Below, piece by piece: positions 1 to 6,401 of a stretch of DNA of 32,121 nt. Origin of the DNA: Candidatus Sulfotelmatobacter sp. (lineage in GTDB: Bacteria > Acidobacteriota > Terriglobia > Terriglobales > Acidobacteriaceae); assembly GCA_030038255.1 (NCBI GenBank), contig JASHPH010000366.1, forward strand, positions 1 to 32,121. The letters run 5' to 3'. Below the pieces are notes generated by a model. The model worked only from the letters and a program-made list of their open reading frames with translations, did no database searches and was not told where the DNA came from. The translations under genes were made by a program, and so were the position numbers. Positions within the stretch are counted from its first letter, which is position 1, and each line of letters opens with the position of its first letter.

Positions 1-585
1 CCGACACCGACGAGTGAAGATGAGGTTGCGACGTTGATAATCAACGATCAGAACTCCCCGGCTCGTATTTCGATCAACGCGGTTGAAATTTTTGATCGCG
101 ATTTCCGAACCTATACGGCACCTGGCACGGCAACAACGTTCTTGCAGACAACCGAACAAACGGGTGCTCGCATTCCGGGGTTGCTGGTCAATGATGGCTT
201 CGGGGTAAATCAGGTCGTTTATATGCTCGCGAAAATTCACAGACCGGACGTGGAGACCGTGCTCATTGAAGAACCAGAAATACACCTGCATCCCACGATG
301 GTGCGGAGGTTTGCTCGAACTTTGGCCCGTCTCGCCACTGATGAGAAGAAACAAATAGCGTTCACGACCCACAGCGAGCAGTTCCTCCTGTCCATGTTGG
401 CCTGTGTGAAGGAAGGATTGCTGCGTCCCGATGATCTGCGGTGCTATCACGTTACGCGCGAAAGGAAGGAGACTGCGTTCAATCCTGCTCAAGTATCCAA
501 AGACGGGCAAATTTCCGGCGGCTTATCGTCCTTCATGGAAGCTGAACTCAAGGATATAAAATCCTTTCTTTCAGTCCACGAATAG
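1..585 (+). CDS. AAA/OLD-like ATPase, C-terminal part (5' end outside window)
   Basis: The reading frame is open from base 1, so this is the 3' part of a longer gene. What is visible is the second half of an ABC/RecF-like nucleotide-binding fold: a Walker B with the double acidic pair (VLIEEPEIHLHP, about residues 78-89 counted from the TTG at 34), then the H-switch region (FTTHSEQFL). This arrangement is characteristic of AAA_15/AAA_21 and OLD-family ATPases that drive many anti-phage systems and DNA-repair-like machines. The Walker A motif must lie upstream of the window. No TOPRIM domain follows: the protein ends about 80 residues after the H-switch. The next gene, a PIN-like nuclease, starts 9 nt after the stop, so the two are probably cotranscribed. 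The family assignment is firm; the defence role is inference from the pairing. Confidence 0.8.
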   Translation, partial: PTPTSEDEVATLIINDQNSPARISINAVEIFDRDFRTYTAPGTATTFLQTTEQTGARIPGLLVNDGFGVNQVVYMLAKIHRPDVETVLIEEPEIHLHPTMVRRFARTLARLATDEKKQIAFTTHSEQFLLSMLACVKEGLLRPDDLRCYHVTRERKETAFNPAQVSKDGQISGGLSSFMEAELKDIKSFLSVHE

Positions 586-594
586 CCCGAAGCC

Positions 595-1049
595 ATGGCG
601 GCATTTGTCATCAATGAGTGGCTGTGGCATGACCTGTCTGGGGACAATGGGCGCGAGCGTCAACTTCAAGCCATTAGCCTAATAGCCGACTTCGGTGTCT
701 CTCAGCATCAGGTAGTAGTTATCGAGGGCAGTAAATTCGACCAAAAAGCATGGGGCCTATGCAAGAGTGTCAATCAACTTGCGGTGCAAGGCGCTGTCGC
801 ATTCGTGGTGAACATTCGCCTGAATCTCGACAAATGTATAGTCGTAAAACCCGATCAGTTAGGTCCCTTCCCAGAGGAACTCCTGGCCGCGTAAAGCCCG
901 ACGATCGCTATTTGGTACAGGCCCAGATGGCCGTAGATGGTTCCACGATCGTCACACACGATAATCCTTTACAGCAGGCACTCGGACGCGCTGGTCGGCG
1001 CTATATATCCCGTGAAGAATTTCTTGCGCTTTTCCCAGGCCGAGGGTAG
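595..1049 (+). pseudogene. PIN-like nuclease gene with a single-base frameshift near 891
   Basis: The first frame (ATG 595 to TAA 892-894, 99 codons) ends abruptly in ELLAA. A second frame continues without a gap as VKPDDRYLVQAQMAVDG and runs to the stop at 1047-1049. Adding one base near 890/891 joins them into a protein of about 151 residues. The joined protein has a PIN-like layout: an N-terminal beta strand with acidic residues (VINEWLWHDLSGD), a central acidic helix, and the C-terminal D-x-x-LV-x-A ... IVTHDNPL signature typical of PIN nucleases that cleave RNA. It sits 9 nt downstream of the AAA ATPase gene and probably forms a two-gene unit with it. I see no slippery heptamer at the junction, so decay or an assembly indel is more likely than programmed frameshifting. 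The PIN call is by motif pattern only. Confidence 0.6.
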
Positions 1050-1144
1050 GCAGTACCGACAACCGCCCGCGCCCCTATGATACCCTGTGCCCTCTGTGGT
1101 TTTGTTTGAACTGGCTACTGAGTACTGGCAACTGGGTACTGACT

Positions 1145-1522
1145 ATGCGCTCCATCATCTCTACCAAAGACGCGCCTCAGGCCATCGGGCCGTACTCGCA
1201 GGCCATCAAGGCCAACGGATTCATCTTCACCTCCGGCCAGGTCGCGATCGATCCCGCCACGCAGCAGGTTGTTGCGGGAGACATCAGTGCGCAGACCGAC
1301 CGCGTTCTGCGCAACCTGTCGGAAATTCTGGAAGCCGCGGGCAGCGGCCTCGGCAAAGTGGTTCGCGCCACCGTCTTCCTGAAAAACATGAACGACTTCG
1401 CCGCTATGAATGCGGTCTATGGCAAGTATTTCAGCAGCGCGCCACCCGCTCGGTCGACCGTCGAAGTCGCGCGCCTGCCGAAAGACGTACTGGTGGAAAT
1501 CGACGTCATTGCGCTGGAATAA
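1145..1522 (+). CDS. ridA: RidA family 2-iminobutanoate/2-iminopropanoate deaminase
   Basis: Encodes 125 residues, the usual RidA size. RidA (YjgF/YER057c/UK114) hydrolyses reactive enamine/imine intermediates released by PLP enzymes such as threonine dehydratase, protecting the cytoplasm. The sequence has the family hallmarks: an N-terminal segment with APQAIGPYSQA, a central FTSGQVAIDP strand, KVVRATVFLKNMNDF, and the C-terminal PARSTVEVARLP segment containing the arginine that binds the substrate carboxylate, followed by VEIDVIA with the conserved glutamate. ATG 1145 is preferred over the in-frame TTG at 1106. The extra 13 residues from the TTG come from a repeat-like stretch (1108-1141) and do not belong to the family. 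No clear Shine-Dalgarno sequence precedes the ATG. Monocistronic in appearance. Confidence 0.93.
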   Translation: MRSIISTKDAPQAIGPYSQAIKANGFIFTSGQVAIDPATQQVVAGDISAQTDRVLRNLSEILEAAGSGLGKVVRATVFLKNMNDFAAMNAVYGKYFSSAPPARSTVEVARLPKDVLVEIDVIALE

Positions 1523-1573
1523 GAGCTCTGGAATACAATCTCTGAGAATAGAAATTTTGGAGGAATAGTTCGG

Positions 1574-2014
1574 ATGAAGCACATTATTGCGTCAGCAATT
1601 CTTCTTTTCGGCGCGACAGTCCTTATGGCTCAAAGCAAGGCCGACACTTCCGCTCCCACCAAGGTGACCGGCGACGGCGTCAAGACCGCGTCCGGCCTGC
1701 AGTATTGGGACATCAAGGTCGGGACGGGCGCCGAAGCCAAAAACGGCAGCCACGTCACAGTTCATTACACCGGCTGGCTCACCACGGGCAAGAAATTCGA
1801 CAGCTCCGTCGACGCGGGCACGCCCTACGATTTCACGATCGGGAGAGGCGAAGTCATCAAGGGATGGGACGAGGGAGTTGCGGGGATGAAGGTGGGGGGC
1901 AAGCGACAACTTCGCATCCCGCCAGACTTGGCCTATGGCGCACAGGGTCATCCTCCTCAGATCCCGCAGAACGCCACGCTGATTTTCGACGTGCAGTTGC
2001 TCTCGGTGAAGTAA
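1574..2014 (+). CDS. Secreted FKBP-type peptidyl-prolyl cis-trans isomerase
   Basis: 146 residues: a signal peptide (about residues 1-19, MKHIIASAILLFGATVLMAQ) and one FKBP domain (about 40-146). The domain shows the classic order: GLQYWDIKVGTGAEAKNG, VHYTGWL, KKFDSS, FTIGRGEVIKGWDEGVAGMKVGG, RIPPDLAYG and a closing LIFDVQLLSV strand. The aromatic residues that form the proline pocket (Y of VHYTG, F of KKFDSS, W of IKGWDEG, Y of AYG) are all present. It should catalyse proline isomerisation in the periplasm and assist folding of exported proteins. A good Shine-Dalgarno (GGAGGA, 1559-1564) supports ATG 1574. The gene converges on rpmB, and an inverted repeat lies between their stops. Confidence 0.93.
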   Translation: MKHIIASAILLFGATVLMAQSKADTSAPTKVTGDGVKTASGLQYWDIKVGTGAEAKNGSHVTVHYTGWLTTGKKFDSSVDAGTPYDFTIGRGEVIKGWDEGVAGMKVGGKRQLRIPPDLAYGAQGHPPQIPQNATLIFDVQLLSVK

Positions 2015-2021
2015 AGGCATC

Positions 2022-2081
2022 ACCACAGAGGGCACCGAGGTTCACAGAGAAACCCCTGTGAGACTCTGTGTCCTCTGTGGT
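2022..2081. repeat. Imperfect inverted repeat between convergent genes (possible two-way terminator)
   Basis: The left arm 2022-2039 and the right arm 2064-2081 are complementary at 16 of 18 positions (built around accacagagg / cctctgtggt). A smaller cacag/ctgtg hairpin (2043-2047 with 2056-2060) lies inside. The element fills the 75-nt gap between the stops of the FKBP gene and rpmB, so it could end transcription in both directions. It has no T-tract. A partial copy of the right arm (cctctgtggt) recurs at 1091-1100 before ridA, which argues that it is a dispersed repeat. Confidence 0.7.
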
Positions 2082-2089
2082 CAAAGGTG

Positions 2090-2278
2090 TTACGCCTTGG
2101 CGACTTTGCCGCTGCGCAGGCAGGAGGCGCAGACGCGGATGCGCTTGCCCTGTCCGTTGACCTTGGCGTGCACCGGCCGCAAGTTAACGTTCCAGCGCCG
2201 CTTGGTCACGTTGTGAGCGTGGCTGATGCGGTTTCCCGCTTGCGGCTTCTTGCCGCAGATGTCGCATTGTTGAGCCAT
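2090..2278 (-). CDS. rpmB: 50S ribosomal protein L28 (zinc-ribbon form)
   Basis: 62 residues beginning MAQQCDICGKKP, with GNRISHAHNVTKRRWNVNL and RIRVCASCLRSGKV; this is full-length L28 of the large ribosomal subunit. Two CxxC pairs (CDIC near the N-terminus and CASC near the C-terminus) show the C+ form that binds one zinc ion, as in many bacteria that do not have to economise zinc. The frame is open further upstream, but L28 homologs begin at the MAQQ methionine (2278), which is preceded by an AG-rich GGAAGGAA sequence. Transcribed alone on the minus strand; a promoter candidate lies at 2376-2405. Confidence 0.95.
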   Translation of the reverse strand: MAQQCDICGKKPQAGNRISHAHNVTKRRWNVNLRPVHAKVNGQGKRIRVCASCLRSGKVAKA

Positions 2279-2375
2279 GACTGTTCCAGATTCCTTCCCG
2301 GCTGATTCCGAATGGCTGACTGCCAAGGGATGATTGCGAAGCGATGCCTGCTAAAGGATGCTTTGCTAAACATTC

Positions 2376-2405
2376 ATTCTACAGGAGAAATCCTGTTTCC
2401 GCCAA
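2376..2405 (-). promoter_or_regulatory. Candidate promoter for rpmB
   Basis: Reading the minus strand: TTGGCG (2405-2400), an 18-bp spacer, then TAGAAT (2381-2376), which matches the -10 consensus at five of six bases. Transcription would start near 2369 and leave a leader of about 90 nt before rpmB. An inverted repeat acagga-gaaa-tcctgt (2381-2396) fills most of the spacer and could be an operator. Sequence inspection only. Confidence 0.35.
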
Positions 2406-2515
2406 ACCGCCGCCTCGCGTAAAATAGCTGCAAGACGCATCGGTGGACGCTTAGCAAGGGCCGCTGGACGCCAACTCTCTCGCTCTTAGCAGAAAGCACG
2501 TTCCCTGGAGGATCC

Positions 2516-2680
2516 ATGAGCCGCGGAGGTTCTCTTTTCGGAGGTTCGTTATTCGATAGCATCGCCGTACTGGCTCTGATAGGCGTCCTCGCCGGCGCGC
2601 TGGGCGGCCTGGCCGTTGGAGTCATCACCGGCCACACGTCGTCGAGCACGTCCTCTTCGTCGTCCACAACCGGCCGCTAG
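2516..2680 (+). CDS. Small membrane protein, 54 residues, function unknown
   Basis: A short frame with a strong ribosome binding site (GGAGG at 2507-2511, 4 nt before ATG 2516). The product begins MSRGGSLFGGSLFD, continues with one hydrophobic, glycine/alanine-rich helix (about residues 15-38, SIAVLALIGVLAGALGG...), and ends in a Ser/Thr-rich tail (TSSSTSSSSSTTGR). It resembles a single-pass inner-membrane microprotein with a small-residue packing face, as in glycine-zipper helices. I do not recognise a named family. Support comes from the ribosome binding site, the coherent membrane segment and its position in an otherwise empty gap of more than 450 bases. It could be cotranscribed with the DUF971 gene 61 nt downstream. 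Confidence 0.5.
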   Translation: MSRGGSLFGGSLFDSIAVLALIGVLAGALGGLAVGVITGHTSSSTSSSSSTTGR

Positions 2681-2741
2681 TTCCTTCGCTCGGCTGCCCC
2701 GTCCTCAAGGCTCGGCCCTGCGCCTGTGCGATACTGAACTC

Positions 2742-3128
2742 ATGCAATCCCCGCTGCCATCGGCCACGGCGGCCACCGATCCGAAATCGGTCAAGGTGAA
2801 CCTGACCACCGGCACCGGCGTGGACATCGAGTGGGCCGACGGCCACGTCTCCCACTACAACTTCGTCTACCTGCGCGATGCCTGCCCGTGCGCCATGTGC
2901 GAAGAAGAACGCGCCAAGGCCGGACGCCGTCCCGGCGATCCGCCGAAGCTCGCGCCCGGAGCGCTTCCCATGTTCAAGCCGACGGCCAAGCCGCTCTCGG
3001 CGGAAGGCGTGGGCAAGTACGCCATTAAGTTCTCGTGGAACGACAACCACGATCTGGGCCTCTACTCGTGGCGCTTCCTGCGCGAGATCTGCCCCTGTCT
3101 GGAGTGCACACCTCGGCAGCAAAAATGA
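2742..3128 (+). CDS. DUF971 / gamma-butyrobetaine hydroxylase-like N-terminal domain protein
   Basis: 128 residues. The middle carries the DUF971 (GBBH-like_N) fold: VDIEWADGHVSHYNFVYLRDACPCAMC, then a Lys/Pro-rich linker, then YAIKFSWNDNHDLGLYSWRFLREICPC. This fold is seen alone in bacteria, at the N-terminus of gamma-butyrobetaine hydroxylase, and fused to Mrp/ApbC iron-sulfur carriers, so a metal or Fe-S-related role is plausible but unproven. Two cysteine clusters (CPCAMC and CPCLEC) could bind zinc or a cluster. ATG 2742 is chosen because residues from the earlier in-frame start (2616) overlap the upstream microprotein and look non-coding. The last codons run directly into a palindromic repeat (3129-3208). 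Confidence 0.85.
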   Translation: MQSPLPSATAATDPKSVKVNLTTGTGVDIEWADGHVSHYNFVYLRDACPCAMCEEERAKAGRRPGDPPKLAPGALPMFKPTAKPLSAEGVGKYAIKFSWNDNHDLGLYSWRFLREICPCLECTPRQQK

Positions 3129-3208
3129 AAACCGCCGAGGACGCCAAGGACGCCGAGTAAGATCAGGTCAAGGTCATTCCTCTGCGTACTCGGCGTGCTC
3201 AACGGTTT
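3129..3208. repeat. Imperfect inverted repeat
   Basis: The left arm (aaccgccgaggacgccaagg and onward, 3129-3157) and the right arm (3179-3208, ending ctcggcgtgctcaacggttt) are mutually complementary with mismatches. It sits immediately after the DUF971 stop, between that gene and pcrA. Looks like another dispersed palindromic element; it could act as a terminator, but there is no T-tract. Confidence 0.55.
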
Positions 3209-3256
3209 GATCTGTTCCCTGTAAAATTGAATTAAGATCGTGGAGCTGCTTCCGCA

Positions 3257-6007
3257 TTGTCTTTTCTCGACCAACTCAATCCGCATCAGCGCGAGGCCGT
3301 CGAAACCACCGAGGGCCCGGTGCTGATCCTCGCCGGCGCGGGCAGCGGCAAGACGCGCGTCATCACCTACCGCATCGCCTACCTGATCGAGCACAAGGGC
3401 GTGATGCCGGAATCCATTCTGGCGATGACCTTCACGAATAAGGCCGCCGCCGAAATGGGCGAGCGCGTCGAGAAACTGGTCGGCGGATTGAGCATCGCCA
3501 AGCCCGTCATCTCCACGTTTCATTCTTTCTGCGTGCGCATGCTGCGTCGCGACATTGAAGCGCTGCGCATCCCGTCCACCGTGCCCGGGCAGCCGCCGAT
3601 CGGCCACACCAAGAACTTCGTCATCTACGACGAGGCCGACCAGCAGTCGGTCGTCAAGTCAGTCATGAAACGCCTCGGCCTCGACGACAAGCAGCTCACG
3701 TCGCGCACTGTGCTCGCGCGGATTTCGTGGGCAAAAAATCACATGCTCGATCCGCAGGAACTTTACCTGCAATCGGCCGATCCCAAGACCGAGCGCATCG
3801 CGCACCTGTACGAGGAGTATCGCAAAGAGTTGCGCAAGGCGAACGCGCTCGACTTCGACGATCTGCTGCTCGAAGCCGTGCGCCTGCTCAAGTCGGCGGC
3901 GCCAGTGCGCGAATATTACAACCGGCGCTTCCAGTACCTGCTGATCGACGAATATCAGGACACGAACCGCCCGCAGTATGAACTCATGCGCCTGCTCGTG
4001 AGCGACCGGCACAACGTCTGCGCCGTCGGCGACGAAGACCAGTCGATTTATTCCTGGCGCGGCGCCGACATTCGCAACATTCTGGAGTTCGAACAGGATT
4101 TTCCCGAAGCGAAAATCATCCGCCTCGAACAAAACTACCGCTCCACGCAAAACATTCTGCAAGCGGCGTCGGCGGTGGTGGCCAACAATGTCCGCCGCAA
4201 AGGCAAGAATCTTTGGACCTCGCGCCAGGGCGGCACGAAGATCGGCTACTACGAAGCGCCGGACGGCGAAAATGAAGCACTGTTCGCCGCTGACTGGATC
4301 GCGCGCTATGTGCGGGAGGCCGTCGAAAATGGAGCGAATCCGCGTGCGGCCGTGCTCTACCGCACCAATTCCCAGTCGCGGCTGTTTGAAGAGGCCATGC
4401 GTCGCTACGGCCTGAAATATCACGTCGTCGGCGGTTTCTCGTTCTACGAGCGCGCCGAGATCAAAGACATGATCTCGTACCTGAAGGTCATCCAGAATCC
4501 CGACGACTCGATTTCGCTGTTGCGCGTCATCAACACACCCGCGCGCGGCATCGGTAAAGGCACGCTGGATACGCTGGAGCAGATCGCGCTCGAAACCGGA
4601 TTGTCGTTGTGGGGCGCGATCGGCGAAGCGATCAAACGCCAGCTCTTGCCGCCCCGCGCACTCACCTCGCTCAAGAATTTTCAGCAGCTGATCGAAGACG
4701 CGCGCGCCATGCTGGCAGGAACATTCGTGGAGCAACTCGATCAGAGTGCTGCGCCCGCGAATGCTGAGGAAGCATCAGACACTCGCCTTAGCAAAGCGCC
4801 CAGTCCCGCAGGGACGGAATGTGAAAGCCCGGGACGGGAGTCCCGGGCAGACAGCGAGGACGGAACGAGTCCCGCAAGGGGCGGCACCGAGGCCGACGAC
4901 GCGACCGCGTTCGATCCCGCGGAATTCGGAAATTTCTCGTTCGACTTCGGTGCGGCGGACGAACTCTCCGCCTCCGGCGACGCGGAGGCCGGTGCTACGC
5001 CGAACACCGCGGACGCCACGGCCGACGCAGGCGCCGCCTCCGATCCCAACGCATTCCCCGCACCCACCGTCTCGACCGCCGACATCCTGAAATTTCTCAT
5101 CGACCGCACCGGCTACATCAAGCTGCTCGAAGAGGAAGACACGCCGGAAGCTTACTCGCACATCGAGAATTTGCGGGAGCTGGTCAATGCCGCCATGGAT
5201 TCTCGCGATCGCGGCGAAACGCTCGACCAGTTCCTCGACCACGCCGCGCTCATCGCCGATGCCGACGATTACGACGAGCGCGCCCAGATCACGCTCATGA
5301 GCCTGCACGCGGCGAAGGGCCTGGAGTTTCCGCTGGTCTTCCTCAGCGGCCTCGAGGAAGGACTATTCCCCCACTCGCGGACCATGCTCGTGCCCGAGGA
5401 CATCGAGGAAGAGCGGCGCCTCTGCTATGTCGGCATGACCCGCGCCATGGACCAGCTCATTCTCACCCGCGCCGTTTACCGCCGCCGGTACGGCACCGAC
5501 CTGCCGGAGGCGAGTGTGCCGTCACGCTTTCTGGAGGAAGTTCCCGGATCGCTGATCGAAGAGATGGGCACGCGGCGGAGTACGGCTCGTGTAGGGGCGG
5601 ACGCATTCGTCCGCCCTGCGGAGCAGCGCTCCGCAAAGTACCGCCCCGAAACAGCCCACTACTCCTACGAAGACGAAGACCAGAGTGCGGCCTGGCACGA
5701 CCCCAGCGTGAGCAAGGGCGATCGCGCGAAGCCGGCCGCTCCCGGCCGGCTCTACAACTCCATCGAGAACATCGCGGAATTTTTCGCCAGCCGCGGCAAA
5801 AAGTTCAGCGTGCCGAAGGCACCGGTGGAAGAGCCCACGGGCAAGCGAGGATTTCGCCCCGGCCAGAAGGTGCGGCACCCCAAGTACGGCGAAGGCACGG
5901 TCTACCAGCGCGAAGGAGAAGGCGAAGAAGCCAAGATTACGGTACAATTCCCTCGCTTCGGCTTGAAGAAGCTGGTGGAGAAGTATGCGCAGCTGGAACG
6001 GGCCTGA
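3257..6007 (+). CDS. pcrA: PcrA/UvrD-type superfamily 1 DNA helicase
   Basis: 916 residues; an ATP-driven 3'-5' DNA helicase used in repair and in removing stalled RNA polymerase. Helicase motifs appear in order: Walker A AGAGSGKT (26-33), motif Ia MTFTNKAAAEM (58-68), Walker B LLIDEYQDT (228-236), motif III GDEDQSIYSWRGAD, motif IV LEQNYRS, motif V SLHAAKGLEFPLVF, and motif VI CYVGMTRA near 725. The C-terminus (GQKVRHPKYGEGTV...) is the Tudor-like domain that contacts RNA polymerase in PcrA/UvrD. At 916 residues it is longer than usual (about 720-780). The excess lies in two disordered stretches, about residues 495-615 and 775-800, both of which contain palindromic repeat DNA. The start is TTG 3257: an in-frame stop at 3233-3235 leaves no other start, and a GGAG lies 11 nt upstream. 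Confidence 0.95.
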   Translation: MSFLDQLNPHQREAVETTEGPVLILAGAGSGKTRVITYRIAYLIEHKGVMPESILAMTFTNKAAAEMGERVEKLVGGLSIAKPVISTFHSFCVRMLRRDIEALRIPSTVPGQPPIGHTKNFVIYDEADQQSVVKSVMKRLGLDDKQLTSRTVLARISWAKNHMLDPQELYLQSADPKTERIAHLYEEYRKELRKANALDFDDLLLEAVRLLKSAAPVREYYNRRFQYLLIDEYQDTNRPQYELMRLLVSDRHNVCAVGDEDQSIYSWRGADIRNILEFEQDFPEAKIIRLEQNYRSTQNILQAASAVVANNVRRKGKNLWTSRQGGTKIGYYEAPDGENEALFAADWIARYVREAVENGANPRAAVLYRTNSQSRLFEEAMRRYGLKYHVVGGFSFYERAEIKDMISYLKVIQNPDDSISLLRVINTPARGIGKGTLDTLEQIALETGLSLWGAIGEAIKRQLLPPRALTSLKNFQQLIEDARAMLAGTFVEQLDQSAAPANAEEASDTRLSKAPSPAGTECESPGRESRADSEDGTSPARGGTEADDATAFDPAEFGNFSFDFGAADELSASGDAEAGATPNTADATADAGAASDPNAFPAPTVSTADILKFLIDRTGYIKLLEEEDTPEAYSHIENLRELVNAAMDSRDRGETLDQFLDHAALIADADDYDERAQITLMSLHAAKGLEFPLVFLSGLEEGLFPHSRTMLVPEDIEEERRLCYVGMTRAMDQLILTRAVYRRRYGTDLPEASVPSRFLEEVPGSLIEEMGTRRSTARVGADAFVRPAEQRSAKYRPETAHYSYEDEDQSAAWHDPSVSKGDRAKPAAPGRLYNSIENIAEFFASRGKKFSVPKAPVEEPTGKRGFRPGQKVRHPKYGEGTVYQREGEGEEAKITVQFPRFGLKKLVEKYAQLERA
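4802..4881. repeat. REP-like palindromic modules inside the pcrA coding sequence
   Basis: Module 1, agtcccgcagggacg (4802-4816), is followed by module 2 (4821-4850), which forms a 7-bp stem cccggga/tcccggg, and by a decayed module 1 copy (agtcccgcaagggg, 4868-4881). Both modules recur in reverse order at 25886-25947 in intergenic DNA. Here they are translated in frame as part of a Ser/Gly/Glu-rich linker, about residues 516-542 of the helicase, between motifs IV and V. Confidence 0.75.
5591..5634. repeat. Two adjacent perfect hairpins inside pcrA
   Basis: gggcggac (5595-5602) pairs with gtccgccc (5609-5616) around a 6-nt loop. Immediately after, gcggagc (5618-5624) pairs with gctccgc (5628-5634) around a 3-nt loop. 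Both stems are perfect. They encode the segment GADAFVRPAEQRSAK near residues 779-793, between the helicase core and the C-terminal Tudor-like domain, a region without conserved motifs. The structure resembles dispersed REP-type elements and differs in sequence from the 4802 element. Confidence 0.7.
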
Positions 6008-6012
6008 AGGGC

Positions 6013-6103
6013 AATTTGGTAATTTTGTATTCGGGTAATTTGAGAATTTGCTGCAGAGGCATTTTTCAAATGACTAAATTACCCGATTACCAATTTACAA
6101 ATT
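6013..6103. repeat. AT-rich inverted repeat after pcrA
   Basis: The left arm (6013-6041, aatttggtaattttg... cgggtaattt) and the right arm (6076-6103, aaattacccgattaccaatt...) are largely complementary. It is much more AT-rich than its surroundings. It occupies most of the gap between pcrA and the small basic protein gene and could serve as a terminator or be another dispersed palindrome. Confidence 0.65.
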
Positions 6104-6115
6104 CAAAAAGGACTC

Positions 6116-6277
6116 ATGGCCAATACAGCGAAGTTGTCACGAGAAGAACGCAAGAAAGCCAAGCGCGCCGCGCGCAAGAAACGCAAGGCGGAAAAGCCGC
6201 TCAAACCCCGCGATTATCCACGCGGATCGAAGAAGCCGAAGGTCAAGAAATTGGCCCGCGGCCAGGCGAAGCGGTAA
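6116..6277 (+). CDS. Small highly basic protein, 53 residues, function unknown
   Basis: Begins MANTAKLSREERKKAKRAAR and ends KKLARGQAKR. Roughly half of its residues are Lys or Arg, with only a few acidic residues. An AAGGA sequence lies just upstream of ATG 6116 (aaaaaggactc-ATG), giving good translational support. Such compact, unstructured Lys/Arg-rich proteins are usually nucleic-acid or ribosome associated, but I cannot assign a family. The periodic basic/alanine pattern (REERKKAKRAARKKRKAEK) would form a charged helix, followed by an extended KPLKPRDYPRGSKKPKVKK tail. It lies between two dispersed palindromic repeats, so it is probably an independent unit. Confidence 0.6.
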   Translation: MANTAKLSREERKKAKRAARKKRKAEKPLKPRDYPRGSKKPKVKKLARGQAKR

Positions 6278-6284
6278 GAAGAAC

Positions 6285-6380
6285 CAGCACTCAGCACTCG
6301 GCATTCAGTACTCAGCAAGGGGTTTTGGGAGCATAACGAAATCTAGCTGGCTGAATGCTGACGGCTGAGTGCTGAAGGCT
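6285..6380. repeat. Inverted repeat of the cagcactcagc type
   Basis: The left part (6285-6316, cagcactcagcactcggcattcag...) is complementary to the right part (6345-6380, ...gctgaatgctgacggctgagtgctg), with a spacer between. Fragments of similar sequence occur after the permease gene (7969-8000). A dispersed palindromic element; the in-frame GTG at 6369 lies inside it, which is a reason not to start the permease there. Confidence 0.6.
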
Positions 6381-6401
6381 AATTCAGGAGACCACAACCG
6401 C

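Noticed and set aside
880-895. Programmed ribosomal frameshifting in the PIN-like gene
   Set aside because: No slippery X-XXY-YYZ heptamer or evident downstream structure; a simple one-base loss is a better explanation.
1076-1081. TATGAT as a -10 box for ridA
   Set aside because: No acceptable -35 at the right spacing; too weak to list as a feature.
3659-4735. 358-codon minus-strand frame opposite pcrA
   Set aside because: It lies wholly within the helicase gene, whose motifs are complete; no domain is recognisable in the reverse frame.
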